From contig DHWC01000039.1 in the NCBI GenBank assembly GCA_002412985.1, positions 36,841-42,914 on the forward strand: a stretch of 6,074 nt of DNA, written 5' to 3'. Every line of letters starts with the position of its first letter. Position 1 is the stretch's first letter. A program made the translations under genes and the position numbers. The notes beneath the pieces were generated by a model. It did not search any database. It saw only the letters and a list, made by a program, of their open reading frames with translations, and was not told the origin of the DNA. This stretch comes from Methylocystaceae bacterium UBA5192 (GTDB taxonomy: Bacteria; Pseudomonadota; Alphaproteobacteria; Rhizobiales; Beijerinckiaceae). This document shows positions 1 to 5,900 of the stretch, piece by piece.

Positions 1-1354
1 CGGCGAAGGGAATGTGGTTGAGATAGTCATAATTATTATCTGCGTCGAATGCGCCCCACCCGCCATTTTTACTTTGTAAGCCGACAATCCATTCTCGCGC
101 GCGCCGGATGCGTTCAGCATAGGGTTTCGTCATTTCGCCGCTGGTTAAGCGATCCATCGCCGTAGCGACGACTGCAGTATCGTCAACGTCGGGATAATAG
201 GGATTAGCGTATTGAAACGCCCAGCCGCCAGGGCGCACATCTGGACGTTGCGCCGCCCAGTCGCCTTTAATGTCGAGCACTTGCAAGGGGGCCAACCATT
301 CACAGGCTGCGCGCGCGCCAGCTATTGCGTCTTCATCGCCTGTTTCAAGTAATGCGTGCGCAACAAGAGAACTGTCCCAAATCGGCGATACGCAGGGTTG
401 GCAATAGGCTTCGTCTTCATGGATGACAAGAAGACGTTCAATCGATGTGCGGGCGGCTTGTACGCGCGCATCCTCGGGCGGAACGCCTAAAACATCATAC
501 ATCAATAATGAATTAGCCATTGCTGGAAAAATTGCGCCTAATCCATCAACGCCGTTGAGACGCTCTGTCGTCCAGTCAACGGCTTGTTGCAGCGCTTTCT
601 CGCGCGTTTGACGCGGAAGATAAGGATCAATTAGGCGTAATAATTTATCGATCTCGCCAAAAATATGCGCCCAAGGCCAGGTTTGATGTTCGCCTCTTGG
701 CCAAACTTTTACATCTTCCGGCGGCGTTGTGAATAATTCACGAATATGCACGCCAAGCGGATTTTTCGCGCGCGGTTTTTTTGTCATCAAGACAAGCAAT
801 GGAACGAGCACAGTGCGCGCCCAATAAGAGACCTTATCAAGATGGAAGGGAAACCATTTTGGCAGGAGCATGATTTCAACAGGCATGACAGGAACGCCAC
901 GCCAGGGAATTTCGCCATAAAGGGCTAACAATGCGCGCGTGAAGACATTGCTGGTCGCTGCGCCGCCATGCGCAAGAATTGCAGCGCGCGCGCGCGCCAT
1001 ATGCGGCGCATTAATATCATCGCCAATCATTTTGAGCGCAAAATAGGCTTTGACGCTCGCGCTAATATTGAAATCGCCGTCTTGATATAAAGGCCAGCCG
1101 CCATGCGCCCCTTGCGTGCGGCGCAAATAGACAGCGATCTTTCTTTCAAGTTCAGCATCGACAGGCTCAGCGCGATAATGGCGCATTAAGATATATTCAG
1201 CAGGGATTGTGCAATCCGCCTCAAGCTCAAAACACCAGTGGCCGTCAGTCTTACTTAAGTTGAGCAGCGCGCGCTTGGCGTTTTGAATGCTTGTTTCAAG
1301 CTCGGTGGCGTTCGTGAGTTCTGCGCTGGGGGCAAGGCGCGCGGCTTCAGTCAT
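1..1354 (-). CDS. shc: Squalene-hopene cyclase, N-terminal 451 residues (cut by left edge)
   Basis: Seen: an open frame on the minus strand begins with ATG at 1354 and runs without a stop to the window edge, giving 451 residues of a family usually about 630-690 long. The class II cyclase acid motif DVDDTA is at residues 389-394 (D389, D391, D392), matching D374/D376/D377 of the Alicyclobacillus enzyme. QW repeats (Q-x3-G-x-W) lie at 81-87 and 427-433, and GGWAFQY is at 376-382. A hydrophobic stretch near residues 163-190 fits the monotopic membrane-insertion region. The D447/H451 pair of the Alicyclobacillus enzyme would fall just past the edge. Known of the family: it cyclises squalene to hopene and diplopterol at the inner face of the membrane. 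Context: last visible gene of hpnC-D-E-shc, 41 bp after hpnE, with its own ribosome binding site. Third codon positions look more A/T-rich than in hpnE. Also called hpnF. Confidence 0.96.
   Translation of the reverse strand, partial: MTEAARLAPSAELTNATELETSIQNAKRALLNLSKTDGHWCFELEADCTIPAEYILMRHYRAEPVDAELERKIAVYLRRTQGAHGGWPLYQDGDFNISASVKAYFALKMIGDDINAPHMARARAAILAHGGAATSNVFTRALLALYGEIPWRGVPVMPVEIMLLPKWFPFHLDKVSYWARTVLVPLLVLMTKKPRAKNPLGVHIRELFTTPPEDVKVWPRGEHQTWPWAHIFGEIDKLLRLIDPYLPRQTREKALQQAVDWTTERLNGVDGLGAIFPAMANSLLMYDVLGVPPEDARVQAARTSIERLLVIHEDEAYCQPCVSPIWDSSLVAHALLETGDEDAIAGARAACEWLAPLQVLDIKGDWAAQRPDVRPGGWAFQYANPYYPDVDDTAVVATAMDRLTSGEMTKPYAERIRRAREWIVGLQSKNGGWGAFDADNNYDYLNHIPFA
984..997. repeat. 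(GC)7 alternating dinucleotide run within shc
   Basis: Fourteen bases of strictly alternating G and C occur inside shc, encoding an Ala-Arg-Ala-Arg stretch around residues 120-124. Such runs can adopt Z-DNA under supercoiling and can slip in replication; a slip here would shift the frame early in shc. The reading frame is intact in this sequence. Confidence 0.6.
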
Positions 1355-1363
1355 TCTTTCAAG

Positions 1364-1367
1364 CCTC
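1364..1367 (-). promoter_or_regulatory. Ribosome binding site of shc
   Basis: The minus strand reads GAGG nine bases before the ATG at 1354. It is the clearest Shine-Dalgarno match in the hopanoid block. It fits the fact that shc is separated from hpnE by 41 bp and cannot rely on stop/start overlap for translation. It supports the ATG at 1354; the only nearby in-frame alternative is a TTG eight codons upstream, which lacks such a site. Confidence 0.6.
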
Positions 1368-1395
1368 GTGGGTTGCAAAAATCTGTCAATTGGCG

Positions 1396-2667
1396 TCAGA
1401 CGCTTTCGCTGACAAGGTCCGCCGCCCGATAACCGGAGCGGATCGTCCCTTCAATGGTCGCGGGCAAACCCGTCGCCGTCCAATCGCCGGCGAGAAACAA
1501 ATTCTCCCATGCTGTTTTGGCGTCGGGCCGGCGCGCATCTTGGGCGGGGGTCGCCGCAAAGGTTGCGCGCTTCTCTTTCACGATCTGCCATGGCGGCAGA
1601 TCGGAGGCAAGGTCGTGCGTCGTTGAGATATCTCGTCCAATCGCTCGCGAAACCTCCAGCCAAACCTGGCTGGCTAAGACCTCGCGCGGCGTCTCCATCA
1701 GACGGTCCGCGCCGCTAATTGTCACGGAAAGACGATCCTCAAAAGCAAAAAGCCATTCTGATAGACCGTGGACAAGTCCCAAAAGCAGCGGCTGGTCTTT
1801 CGGCGGCGTCAGTTTGAAATGAACATTTAAGATCGCCCGGTGATCATTGGGCGCCTGCAGCTTGGGAATCAGTTCTTCCGCCGCCCAGGCGGGGGCTGCG
1901 AACACAACGTTATCTTGCGCGCCCACGGAGATCTCTTCTCCGGCAAACCGCAACTGCGTAACGCGATTCTCTGCAAAGACTATTTCTTTCAGCCGCGCGC
2001 CAAATTTGGGCGTGATGGCCTGTTGGGCGAGTTTATGCAAAGCGGGCTCAACAAACACCTCGCCCAGTCCTTTTTTTGCAACTAACGGACGACAGGCGCG
2101 CCCGCCTGCTGCAAGGGTCTCACGTAAAATTGCGCCTGCAAGAGCGGCGGAGGCTTCTGGCGGTTCAGTGTTGAGAGCCGAGAGCATGACGGGACGCCAT
2201 AATTTTTCATACAAGGGGCCCTGGCACCGCATGGTTTCGCCGATTGTGGCGTTGCGTTTTGCAAAGAGAAGTTTTGCAGCGTCGAGATAGTCGAGCGGCT
2301 GTGTGCCAGGAACGCGTCGATCGTTGAAAAATACCCACCAAGGAAGTTGTGAGTCATTGGGACGCAAGCGCCATCTTGCGCCTGTGGCGAGATCCATAAA
2401 ATCAAAGGCGCAGGTTTCTGGGCCAATCAGTCCCTCGCTTGTATTTAAGCGGCGGGCATAATCTAAAGCAGCGTGATTGCCGGATAATAAAAGATGATTG
2501 CCATTATCAATTGTTAGACCGAGCGTAGCGTCAAAATAAGAGCGTGCGCGTCCACCCGCTAGACGCGCTGCTTCATACAACGCGACTTTTTTGCCTTTAT
2601 CGCAAAGTCGGATAGCGCAGGAAAGTCCCGCAAGTCCGGCGCCGATGATGTGGGTTGTGCCTGTCAC
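1396..2667 (-). CDS. hpnE: Hydroxysqualene dehydroxylase, FAD-dependent (HpnE)
   Basis: Known of the family: HpnE is a flavoprotein of the amine oxidase/phytoene desaturase fold that reductively removes the hydroxyl of hydroxysqualene to give squalene, the substrate of Shc. It was formerly annotated as a squalene-associated desaturase. Seen: 423 residues, a usual length. An N-terminal dinucleotide-binding motif HIIGAGLAGLS spans residues 6-16, with the ribose-binding acid E32 and GGRARS at 38-43. The C-terminal FAD motif FLAGDWT is at 391-397, followed by a GTIRSGYRAA-like helix at 407-416. The central LWRPVMLSALNT segment is typical of the HpnE group. The start is a GTG at 2667 overlapping the hpnD stop as GTGA, and no strong ribosome binding site precedes it, so translation is probably coupled to hpnD. 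The stop lies 41 bp before shc. Product call is firm; the exact reaction is inferred from family and operon. Confidence 0.93.
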   Translation of the reverse strand: MTGTTHIIGAGLAGLSCAIRLCDKGKKVALYEAARLAGGRARSYFDATLGLTIDNGNHLLLSGNHAALDYARRLNTSEGLIGPETCAFDFMDLATGARWRLRPNDSQLPWWVFFNDRRVPGTQPLDYLDAAKLLFAKRNATIGETMRCQGPLYEKLWRPVMLSALNTEPPEASAALAGAILRETLAAGGRACRPLVAKKGLGEVFVEPALHKLAQQAITPKFGARLKEIVFAENRVTQLRFAGEEISVGAQDNVVFAAPAWAAEELIPKLQAPNDHRAILNVHFKLTPPKDQPLLLGLVHGLSEWLFAFEDRLSVTISGADRLMETPREVLASQVWLEVSRAIGRDISTTHDLASDLPPWQIVKEKRATFAATPAQDARRPDAKTAWENLFLAGDWTATGLPATIEGTIRSGYRAADLVSESV

Positions 2668-3530
2668 GAGAACAGATAACGCAGGAAAGCGCCTGCAAGT
2701 TTCACGCGAGAAACATGTACAGCCGCGCGCGGCGGCGCAAATCCGCGTTTAGTGAGATTATCAAAGATTGAGCGGTAGCCGACAGACATCATATAGGGCG
2801 CCTTCAAGCCGCTCTTTGGCAGCTCCCTCATGACGCGATCGGCATGGTCATAGTGCTCACGCGCGCGAAGAACGACCGGGGCGCAGGCGGCTGCAAGATT
2901 TCCATCGGCCAAGACAGCGTCAGGAATCTGCGTAGCAATGCCGGCGTCAACCAGACACTCCTGCGGTAAATAGAGACGTCCGCGCATTGCGTCTTCATCT
3001 AAGTCGCGCAGGATATTTGTTAATTGCAGCGCGCGGCCCAAGTGATGCGCCAAAAGCCTTGGCCCTTCAGGGAGCTGTCCCTCTTTTTCCTGAGTCAAAC
3101 CAAAGGCGCGCACAGACAAACGTCCAACAGCGCTGGCGACGCGGTCGCAATAAAGATCTAATTTTTCCCAACTGGGCGCGCAGATATCTTCATCGACATC
3201 CATTTGCATGCCGTCGATCACAGCTTCAAAATCAGCCCGATCAAGTTTAAAGCGTCGAACTGCGCCAGCTAGAAAAGCATTGCTTGGCCGAATTTGGCCT
3301 GCGTAAAGCGCGTCCAGATCTTCACGCCAACGATCAAGGGCTTTTCGTCTGTCGTCGCGATCGCCCTCATCGTCAGCAATATCATCGACTGCGCGACAAA
3401 AAGCGTAAATCGCAAACATCGCGTCGCGACGCGCTGGTTCGAGAATGCGCATGGCCAAGTAAAATGAACTTTTTACAGCAATACCTTGCGTTTGTGGCGC
3501 GGTAGCACGCTCATCGATTTGCCAGCTCAT
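2664..3530 (-). CDS. hpnD: Presqualene diphosphate synthase (HpnD)
   Basis: Known of the family: HpnD belongs to the squalene/phytoene synthase fold and joins two farnesyl diphosphates head-to-head into presqualene diphosphate. Seen, numbered from the ATG at 3530 (288 residues): the first aspartate-rich motif AVDDIADDE at 47-55 (D49, D50, D53), CDRVASAVG at 128-136, and the second motif LGRALQLTNILRDLDED at 164-180, with N172, D176 and D180 as expected for Mg-diphosphate binding. The frame is open to an upstream ATG at 3578, but that would add 16 low-complexity residues and a 52-bp overlap with hpnC. The ATG at 3530 makes a four-base ATGA overlap with the hpnC stop and gives a usual length, so it is preferred. 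The gene ends in a GTGA overlap with hpnE. It is distinguished from HpnC by the intact RDxxED second motif. Confidence 0.93.
   Translation of the reverse strand: MSWQIDERATAPQTQGIAVKSSFYLAMRILEPARRDAMFAIYAFCRAVDDIADDEGDRDDRRKALDRWREDLDALYAGQIRPSNAFLAGAVRRFKLDRADFEAVIDGMQMDVDEDICAPSWEKLDLYCDRVASAVGRLSVRAFGLTQEKEGQLPEGPRLLAHHLGRALQLTNILRDLDEDAMRGRLYLPQECLVDAGIATQIPDAVLADGNLAAACAPVVLRAREHYDHADRVMRELPKSGLKAPYMMSVGYRSIFDNLTKRGFAPPRAAVHVSRVKLAGAFLRYLFS
2681..2696 (-). other. Small inverted repeat before the hpnE start
   Basis: The minus strand reads GCAGG, six bases, then CCTGC inside the last codons of hpnD, ending 13 bases before the hpnE GTG. The five-base stem is perfect in the sequence. As it lies within coding sequence and has no T-run, it is not a terminator. 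It might modulate coupling between hpnD and hpnE, or be chance. Confidence 0.2.
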
Positions 3531-4405
3531 CGCGCTGAACCCAATGCAGGGCGCTTGGGGCGCAGCAGACGCCGGCACAAAGCGCCCAGAGCGCCTTTTG
3601 CCGCTATCGCTGCAAAGCCTATTTTATTTTCATGGACTTTTTCGCTGAGCGGATCAGCGACGTTAAGGCGCGCAATAAGTTTTTCAGCCAAGGAATGAAT
3701 CGCCCCAACTTCCATCGCCAGGCGCGTATCGCAAATTAAATCTGCAAAGGGCTGTGCGGTTTCGAGTAGCTTCTTTGTTTTATGATTAAGCTCAGCAATC
3801 GTTGCGCGCAGCGCTGGCGCAGCTACCTTGGCTCCGAGCATGTCAATATGCGCATCGTGCTTTTCAAGCGTATCGCGCGTTAGATAGACGCGATTGAGCA
3901 TTTGATAATCTTTTCCGCAATCCTGAAGATGATTGATAATTTGGAGCGCTGCGCAAAGCGCGTCATTTGCCGGCCAGGTGCGGGCTCTATCTTCGCCATG
4001 TACATCGAGTACGAACCGTCCCACCGGCATGGCTGAATAACGACAGTAATCGATTAGATCATCCCAGTCGTCGTAGCGCAGCTTTGTCACGTCGCGTCGA
4101 AAAGCGATCAGAAGATCGCAAGCGTGTTGTCGGTCGAGATTGCGTTCTTGGCAGATCTCGCGCAAGCGCGCTGCCACGGCTTCCTCGGGGCCCCTTCCCA
4201 TTAAAGCGGCTTCAAGTCGGTCGAGCAGGGTTATTTTTTCAGCGCCGCTCAGCGTAGGATGATCGGAAATATCATCCGCTGTACGAACGAAATCATAAAA
4301 TGCCATAACAGGCGCGCGATGGCGCGGCGCAAGTAGGATCGATGCGACTGGAAAGTTTTCGTCTCGGTGGGTTTTGCCCGAGCCTGTGTCGGCAATGTCC
4401 ATCAT
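3527..4405 (-). CDS. hpnC: Hydroxysqualene synthase (HpnC)
   Basis: Known of the family: HpnC is a squalene/phytoene synthase-fold paralogue that converts presqualene diphosphate to hydroxysqualene in the three-enzyme bacterial squalene route. Seen: 292 residues, normal for the group. ENFPVASILLAPRHR at 16-30 is the typical HpnC opening. The first metal motif is TADDISD at 42-48 (D44, D45, D48). YCRYSAMPVGRFVLD spans 120-134. The second motif reads LQIINHLQDCGKDY at 154-167 (N158, D162, D166); its NHLQD core replaces the TNILRD of HpnD and is the hallmark separating the two paralogues. Two adjacent ATG codons (4405 and 4402) could serve as start. A GAGG lies 13 bases before the first, a rather long spacing. 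First gene of the hopanoid block, 107 bp after pyrF; it ends in an ATGA overlap with hpnD. Confidence 0.93.
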   Translation of the reverse strand: MMDIADTGSGKTHRDENFPVASILLAPRHRAPVMAFYDFVRTADDISDHPTLSGAEKITLLDRLEAALMGRGPEEAVAARLREICQERNLDRQHACDLLIAFRRDVTKLRYDDWDDLIDYCRYSAMPVGRFVLDVHGEDRARTWPANDALCAALQIINHLQDCGKDYQMLNRVYLTRDTLEKHDAHIDMLGAKVAAPALRATIAELNHKTKKLLETAQPFADLICDTRLAMEVGAIHSLAEKLIARLNVADPLSEKVHENKIGFAAIAAKGALGALCRRLLRPKRPALGSAR

Positions 4406-4418
4406 GTCGCCGCGGGAG

Positions 4419-4444
4419 CCTCAATTAAGGGGCGGTAACCCGCC
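4419..4444 (-). other. Inverted repeats in the hpnC leader
   Basis: Two small symmetric elements abut between pyrF and hpnC. At 4431-4444 a perfect five-base stem, GGCGG and CCGCC, flanks a four-base loop. At 4419-4430 there is an imperfect 12-base palindrome with matching CCT/AGG ends around a central AATT. The palindrome contains the GAGG that is the only Shine-Dalgarno-like run before hpnC. No T-run follows, so a terminator is unlikely. The element could be an operator or a leader structure, or carry no function. Confidence 0.3.
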
Positions 4445-4455
4445 TGAATGGCGCA

Positions 4456-4484
4456 GTCCTACAGCAGCTCGTTAGCGCTGGCAA
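4456..4484 (-). promoter_or_regulatory. Weak candidate sigma70-type promoter for hpnC-D-E-shc
   Basis: On the minus strand TTGCCA (4484-4479, five of six to the -35 consensus) is followed after exactly 17 bases by TAGGAC (4461-4456, three of six to the -10 consensus). Transcription would begin near 4449, giving a leader of about 45 bases. This lies in the only sizeable gap upstream of the hopanoid genes. The -10 match is poor, and alphaproteobacterial promoters often deviate, so this is a candidate only; read-through from pyrF is the alternative. Confidence 0.25.
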
Positions 4485-4512
4485 AGCCCCGCCTGGGTTT
4501 TAAGCAGGTAAA

Positions 4513-5211
4513 TCACCGAGCCGAAGCAATTTCATCGATGATTGCGGCGGCTGCGGCGCGAGGATCCTGGGCGCGCGTAATGGGCCGTCCGACAACGATG
4601 TGGTCTGCCGTTGCAGCAATTGCTTGTGCGGGCGTCAAAACGCGCTTTTGATCGCCCAATTGAGCGCCGGCGGGTCTCACCCCTGGCGTCACGAGCAGCA
4701 TGTCTGGGCCGACACAGGGACGAATGGCGGCTAGTTCTAGCGGGGAGAGAATGAGCCCGTCGATATTGGACGCGCGCGCCTGCTGCGCCCGACGTTTAAC
4801 AAGCGCCTCAACGCCATAGGCGTAACCAGCCGATTCAAGATCGGCATCGTCATAGGAGGTCATCACAGTAACGGCGAGTAGTTTTAGTTTTGCGCCTGCG
4901 CCTGTTCGCGCAGCAGTCATTGTCTGGGGGTAAGCGTGCACAGTCAGGAAGTCGACGTCTAACCGCGCGATTTGTCGGGTGGCGCGTTCGACGGTTGCGC
5001 CAATGTCATGCAGCTTTAAATCGATGAAGATTTTTTTGCCTTGCGCCTTGAGTTCACGCGCAAGATCCAGGCCGCCGCCATAGGCGAGCTCCATGCCAAT
5101 TTTATAAAATACAACTGTATCGCCAAGTTTTTGTGTGAGCGCGCGGGCTGTTGCAACATCCTCAACATCTAGCGCAACGATTAAGCGTTCGCGCGAGGCT
5201 TGAGAGATCAT
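4513..5211 (-). CDS. pyrF: Orotidine 5'-phosphate decarboxylase
   Basis: Known of the family: PyrF is a cytosolic TIM-barrel enzyme making UMP from orotidine 5'-phosphate, the last step of de novo pyrimidine synthesis. Seen, numbered from the ATG at 5211 (232 residues, normal length): LIVALDV at 10-16 with D15, FYKIGMEL at 35-42 with K37, and the catalytic signature DLKLHD at 64-69 giving D64, K66 and D69. TPGVRP at 175-180 and VVGRPIT at 206-212 form the phosphate-binding region. The frame is open up to an ATG at 5253, but that start would overlap the methyltransferase by 46 bases and add 14 residues before the first strand. The ATG at 5211 gives a four-base ATGA overlap with the upstream stop, indicating translational coupling, and is preferred. 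The 107-bp gap to hpnC follows. All key catalytic residues are present. Confidence 0.95.
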   Translation of the reverse strand: MISQASRERLIVALDVEDVATARALTQKLGDTVVFYKIGMELAYGGGLDLARELKAQGKKIFIDLKLHDIGATVERATRQIARLDVDFLTVHAYPQTMTAARTGAGAKLKLLAVTVMTSYDDADLESAGYAYGVEALVKRRAQQARASNIDGLILSPLELAAIRPCVGPDMLLVTPGVRPAGAQLGDQKRVLTPAQAIAATADHIVVGRPITRAQDPRAAAAAIIDEIASAR

Positions 5212-5825
5212 GATGCGGGCCGACCGCCATGGCCAGCTTTCCGGTAGCGCCATACTCTGGCGGGGGGAATGTTAAGCAGGATCGGGGCGGAACCTTTTCC
5301 CACATAGGCGCCAGTGATGCTATGGGCATGCATCGGCATGGGCGATTTTGTTAGGCCATAGGTAAATTGAATAAAAAGACCGTCCGGGCCCATCAGTTCA
5401 AAGGCTTGATGCAACAACTCAACGCGATCGCGTTCAGGTCGCACAAGGAGCGGAAGACTGGAAACAACTGTGATGGGTTGCGCGGACAATTTATTTTGTA
5501 AGGTATTTTTTAAACTATAAGCATCGCCTTGAACAATCTGAACGCCGGGATAGCGCTCAGCAAGCAAGTGACAAAAGCCTTGCTCATATTCAACAAGCAC
5601 AAGACGCTCTGGCGCAATGCCGCGGGCAAGAAGCGCTTGTGTGACAGGGCCCGTGCCAGGTCCTAATTCGATAATAGGACCTTCTTTTTTTAAATCGACG
5701 TAGCTTGCCATTGCCTTTGCCAATGCAGGGCCAGAGGGCGAGACAGCGCCGATGAGACGCGGATTTTCGACCCATTGACGAATGAAACGGGCGCTATCTG
5801 CAAGGGAGCTCTTTTTTTGCTGCAC
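5208..5825 (-). CDS. pmtA: SAM-dependent methyltransferase, probable phospholipid N-methyltransferase
   Basis: Seen, numbered from the GTG at 5825 (205 residues): a Rossmann-type class I methyltransferase with motif I ELGPGTG at 53-59, the acidic VEYE at 78-81 for the SAM ribose, QGDAY at 99-103, SSLPLL at 122-127, QFTYG at 153-157 and a C-terminal PPARVWRYR at 187-195. This series is characteristic of the short PmtA-like group (COG3963). Known of that group: members methylate phosphatidylethanolamine stepwise to phosphatidylcholine at the membrane surface, and length is about 200. The N-terminal AVSPSG at 27-32 also fits. A GAGAG eight bases before the GTG supports this start; a TTG six bases upstream (5831) is also in frame but would lie only two bases from that site. 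No ATG is available in frame. Overlaps pyrF by ATGA. Methyltransferase is firm; the phospholipid substrate is inferred. Confidence 0.75.
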   Translation of the reverse strand: MQQKKSSLADSARFIRQWVENPRLIGAVSPSGPALAKAMASYVDLKKEGPIIELGPGTGPVTQALLARGIAPERLVLVEYEQGFCHLLAERYPGVQIVQGDAYSLKNTLQNKLSAQPITVVSSLPLLVRPERDRVELLHQAFELMGPDGLFIQFTYGLTKSPMPMHAHSITGAYVGKGSAPILLNIPPARVWRYRKAGHGGRPAS

Positions 5826-5833
5826 GGCCAATG

Positions 5834-5838
5834 CTCTC
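5834..5838 (-). promoter_or_regulatory. Ribosome binding site deciding the GTG start of pmtA
   Basis: GAGAG on the minus strand lies eight bases before the GTG at 5825 and only two before the TTG at 5831. Normal spacing therefore favours GTG over TTG as the start of the methyltransferase. Confidence 0.45.
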
Positions 5839-5860
5839 GTATGTTTTGTCGTAGTCTATC

Positions 5861-5875
5861 GCTTGTTCTGCAAGC
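5861..5875 (-). other. Small hairpin between dnaJ and pmtA
   Basis: A perfect five-base inverted repeat, GCTTG and CAAGC, surrounds a five-base loop, 25 bases after the dnaJ stop codon. No T-run follows on the minus strand, so it does not look like an intrinsic terminator. It might end or stabilise the dnaJ message, or be chance. The rest of the 75-bp gap holds no convincing promoter. Confidence 0.2.
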
Positions 5876-5900
5876 CATGACGCATTTAAACAGAAATCGC

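Noticed and set aside
423..928. Short plus-strand frames opposite shc
   Set aside because: The minus-strand shc frame is continuous and motif-rich here, so these are antisense shadows.
1390..2290. Several plus-strand open frames of 69-147 codons opposite hpnE
   Set aside because: They lie wholly within hpnE, in other frames, show Arg/Ser/Ala-rich low-complexity translations with no recognisable motifs, and arise from the G+C-rich antisense of a well-supported gene.
3531..3578. Longer hpnD beginning at the ATG at 3578
   Set aside because: It would overlap hpnC by 52 bases and add an unconserved-looking tail; the ATG at 3530 fits family length and the ATGA junction.
4485..4512. Terminator after pyrF
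   Set aside because: Only three-base stems can be formed near the GGCGGGGCTTTGCC region, with no T-run in the right place on the minus strand.
5861..5900. Intrinsic terminator after dnaJ
   Set aside because: The hairpin has only five base pairs and no T-run on the minus strand.
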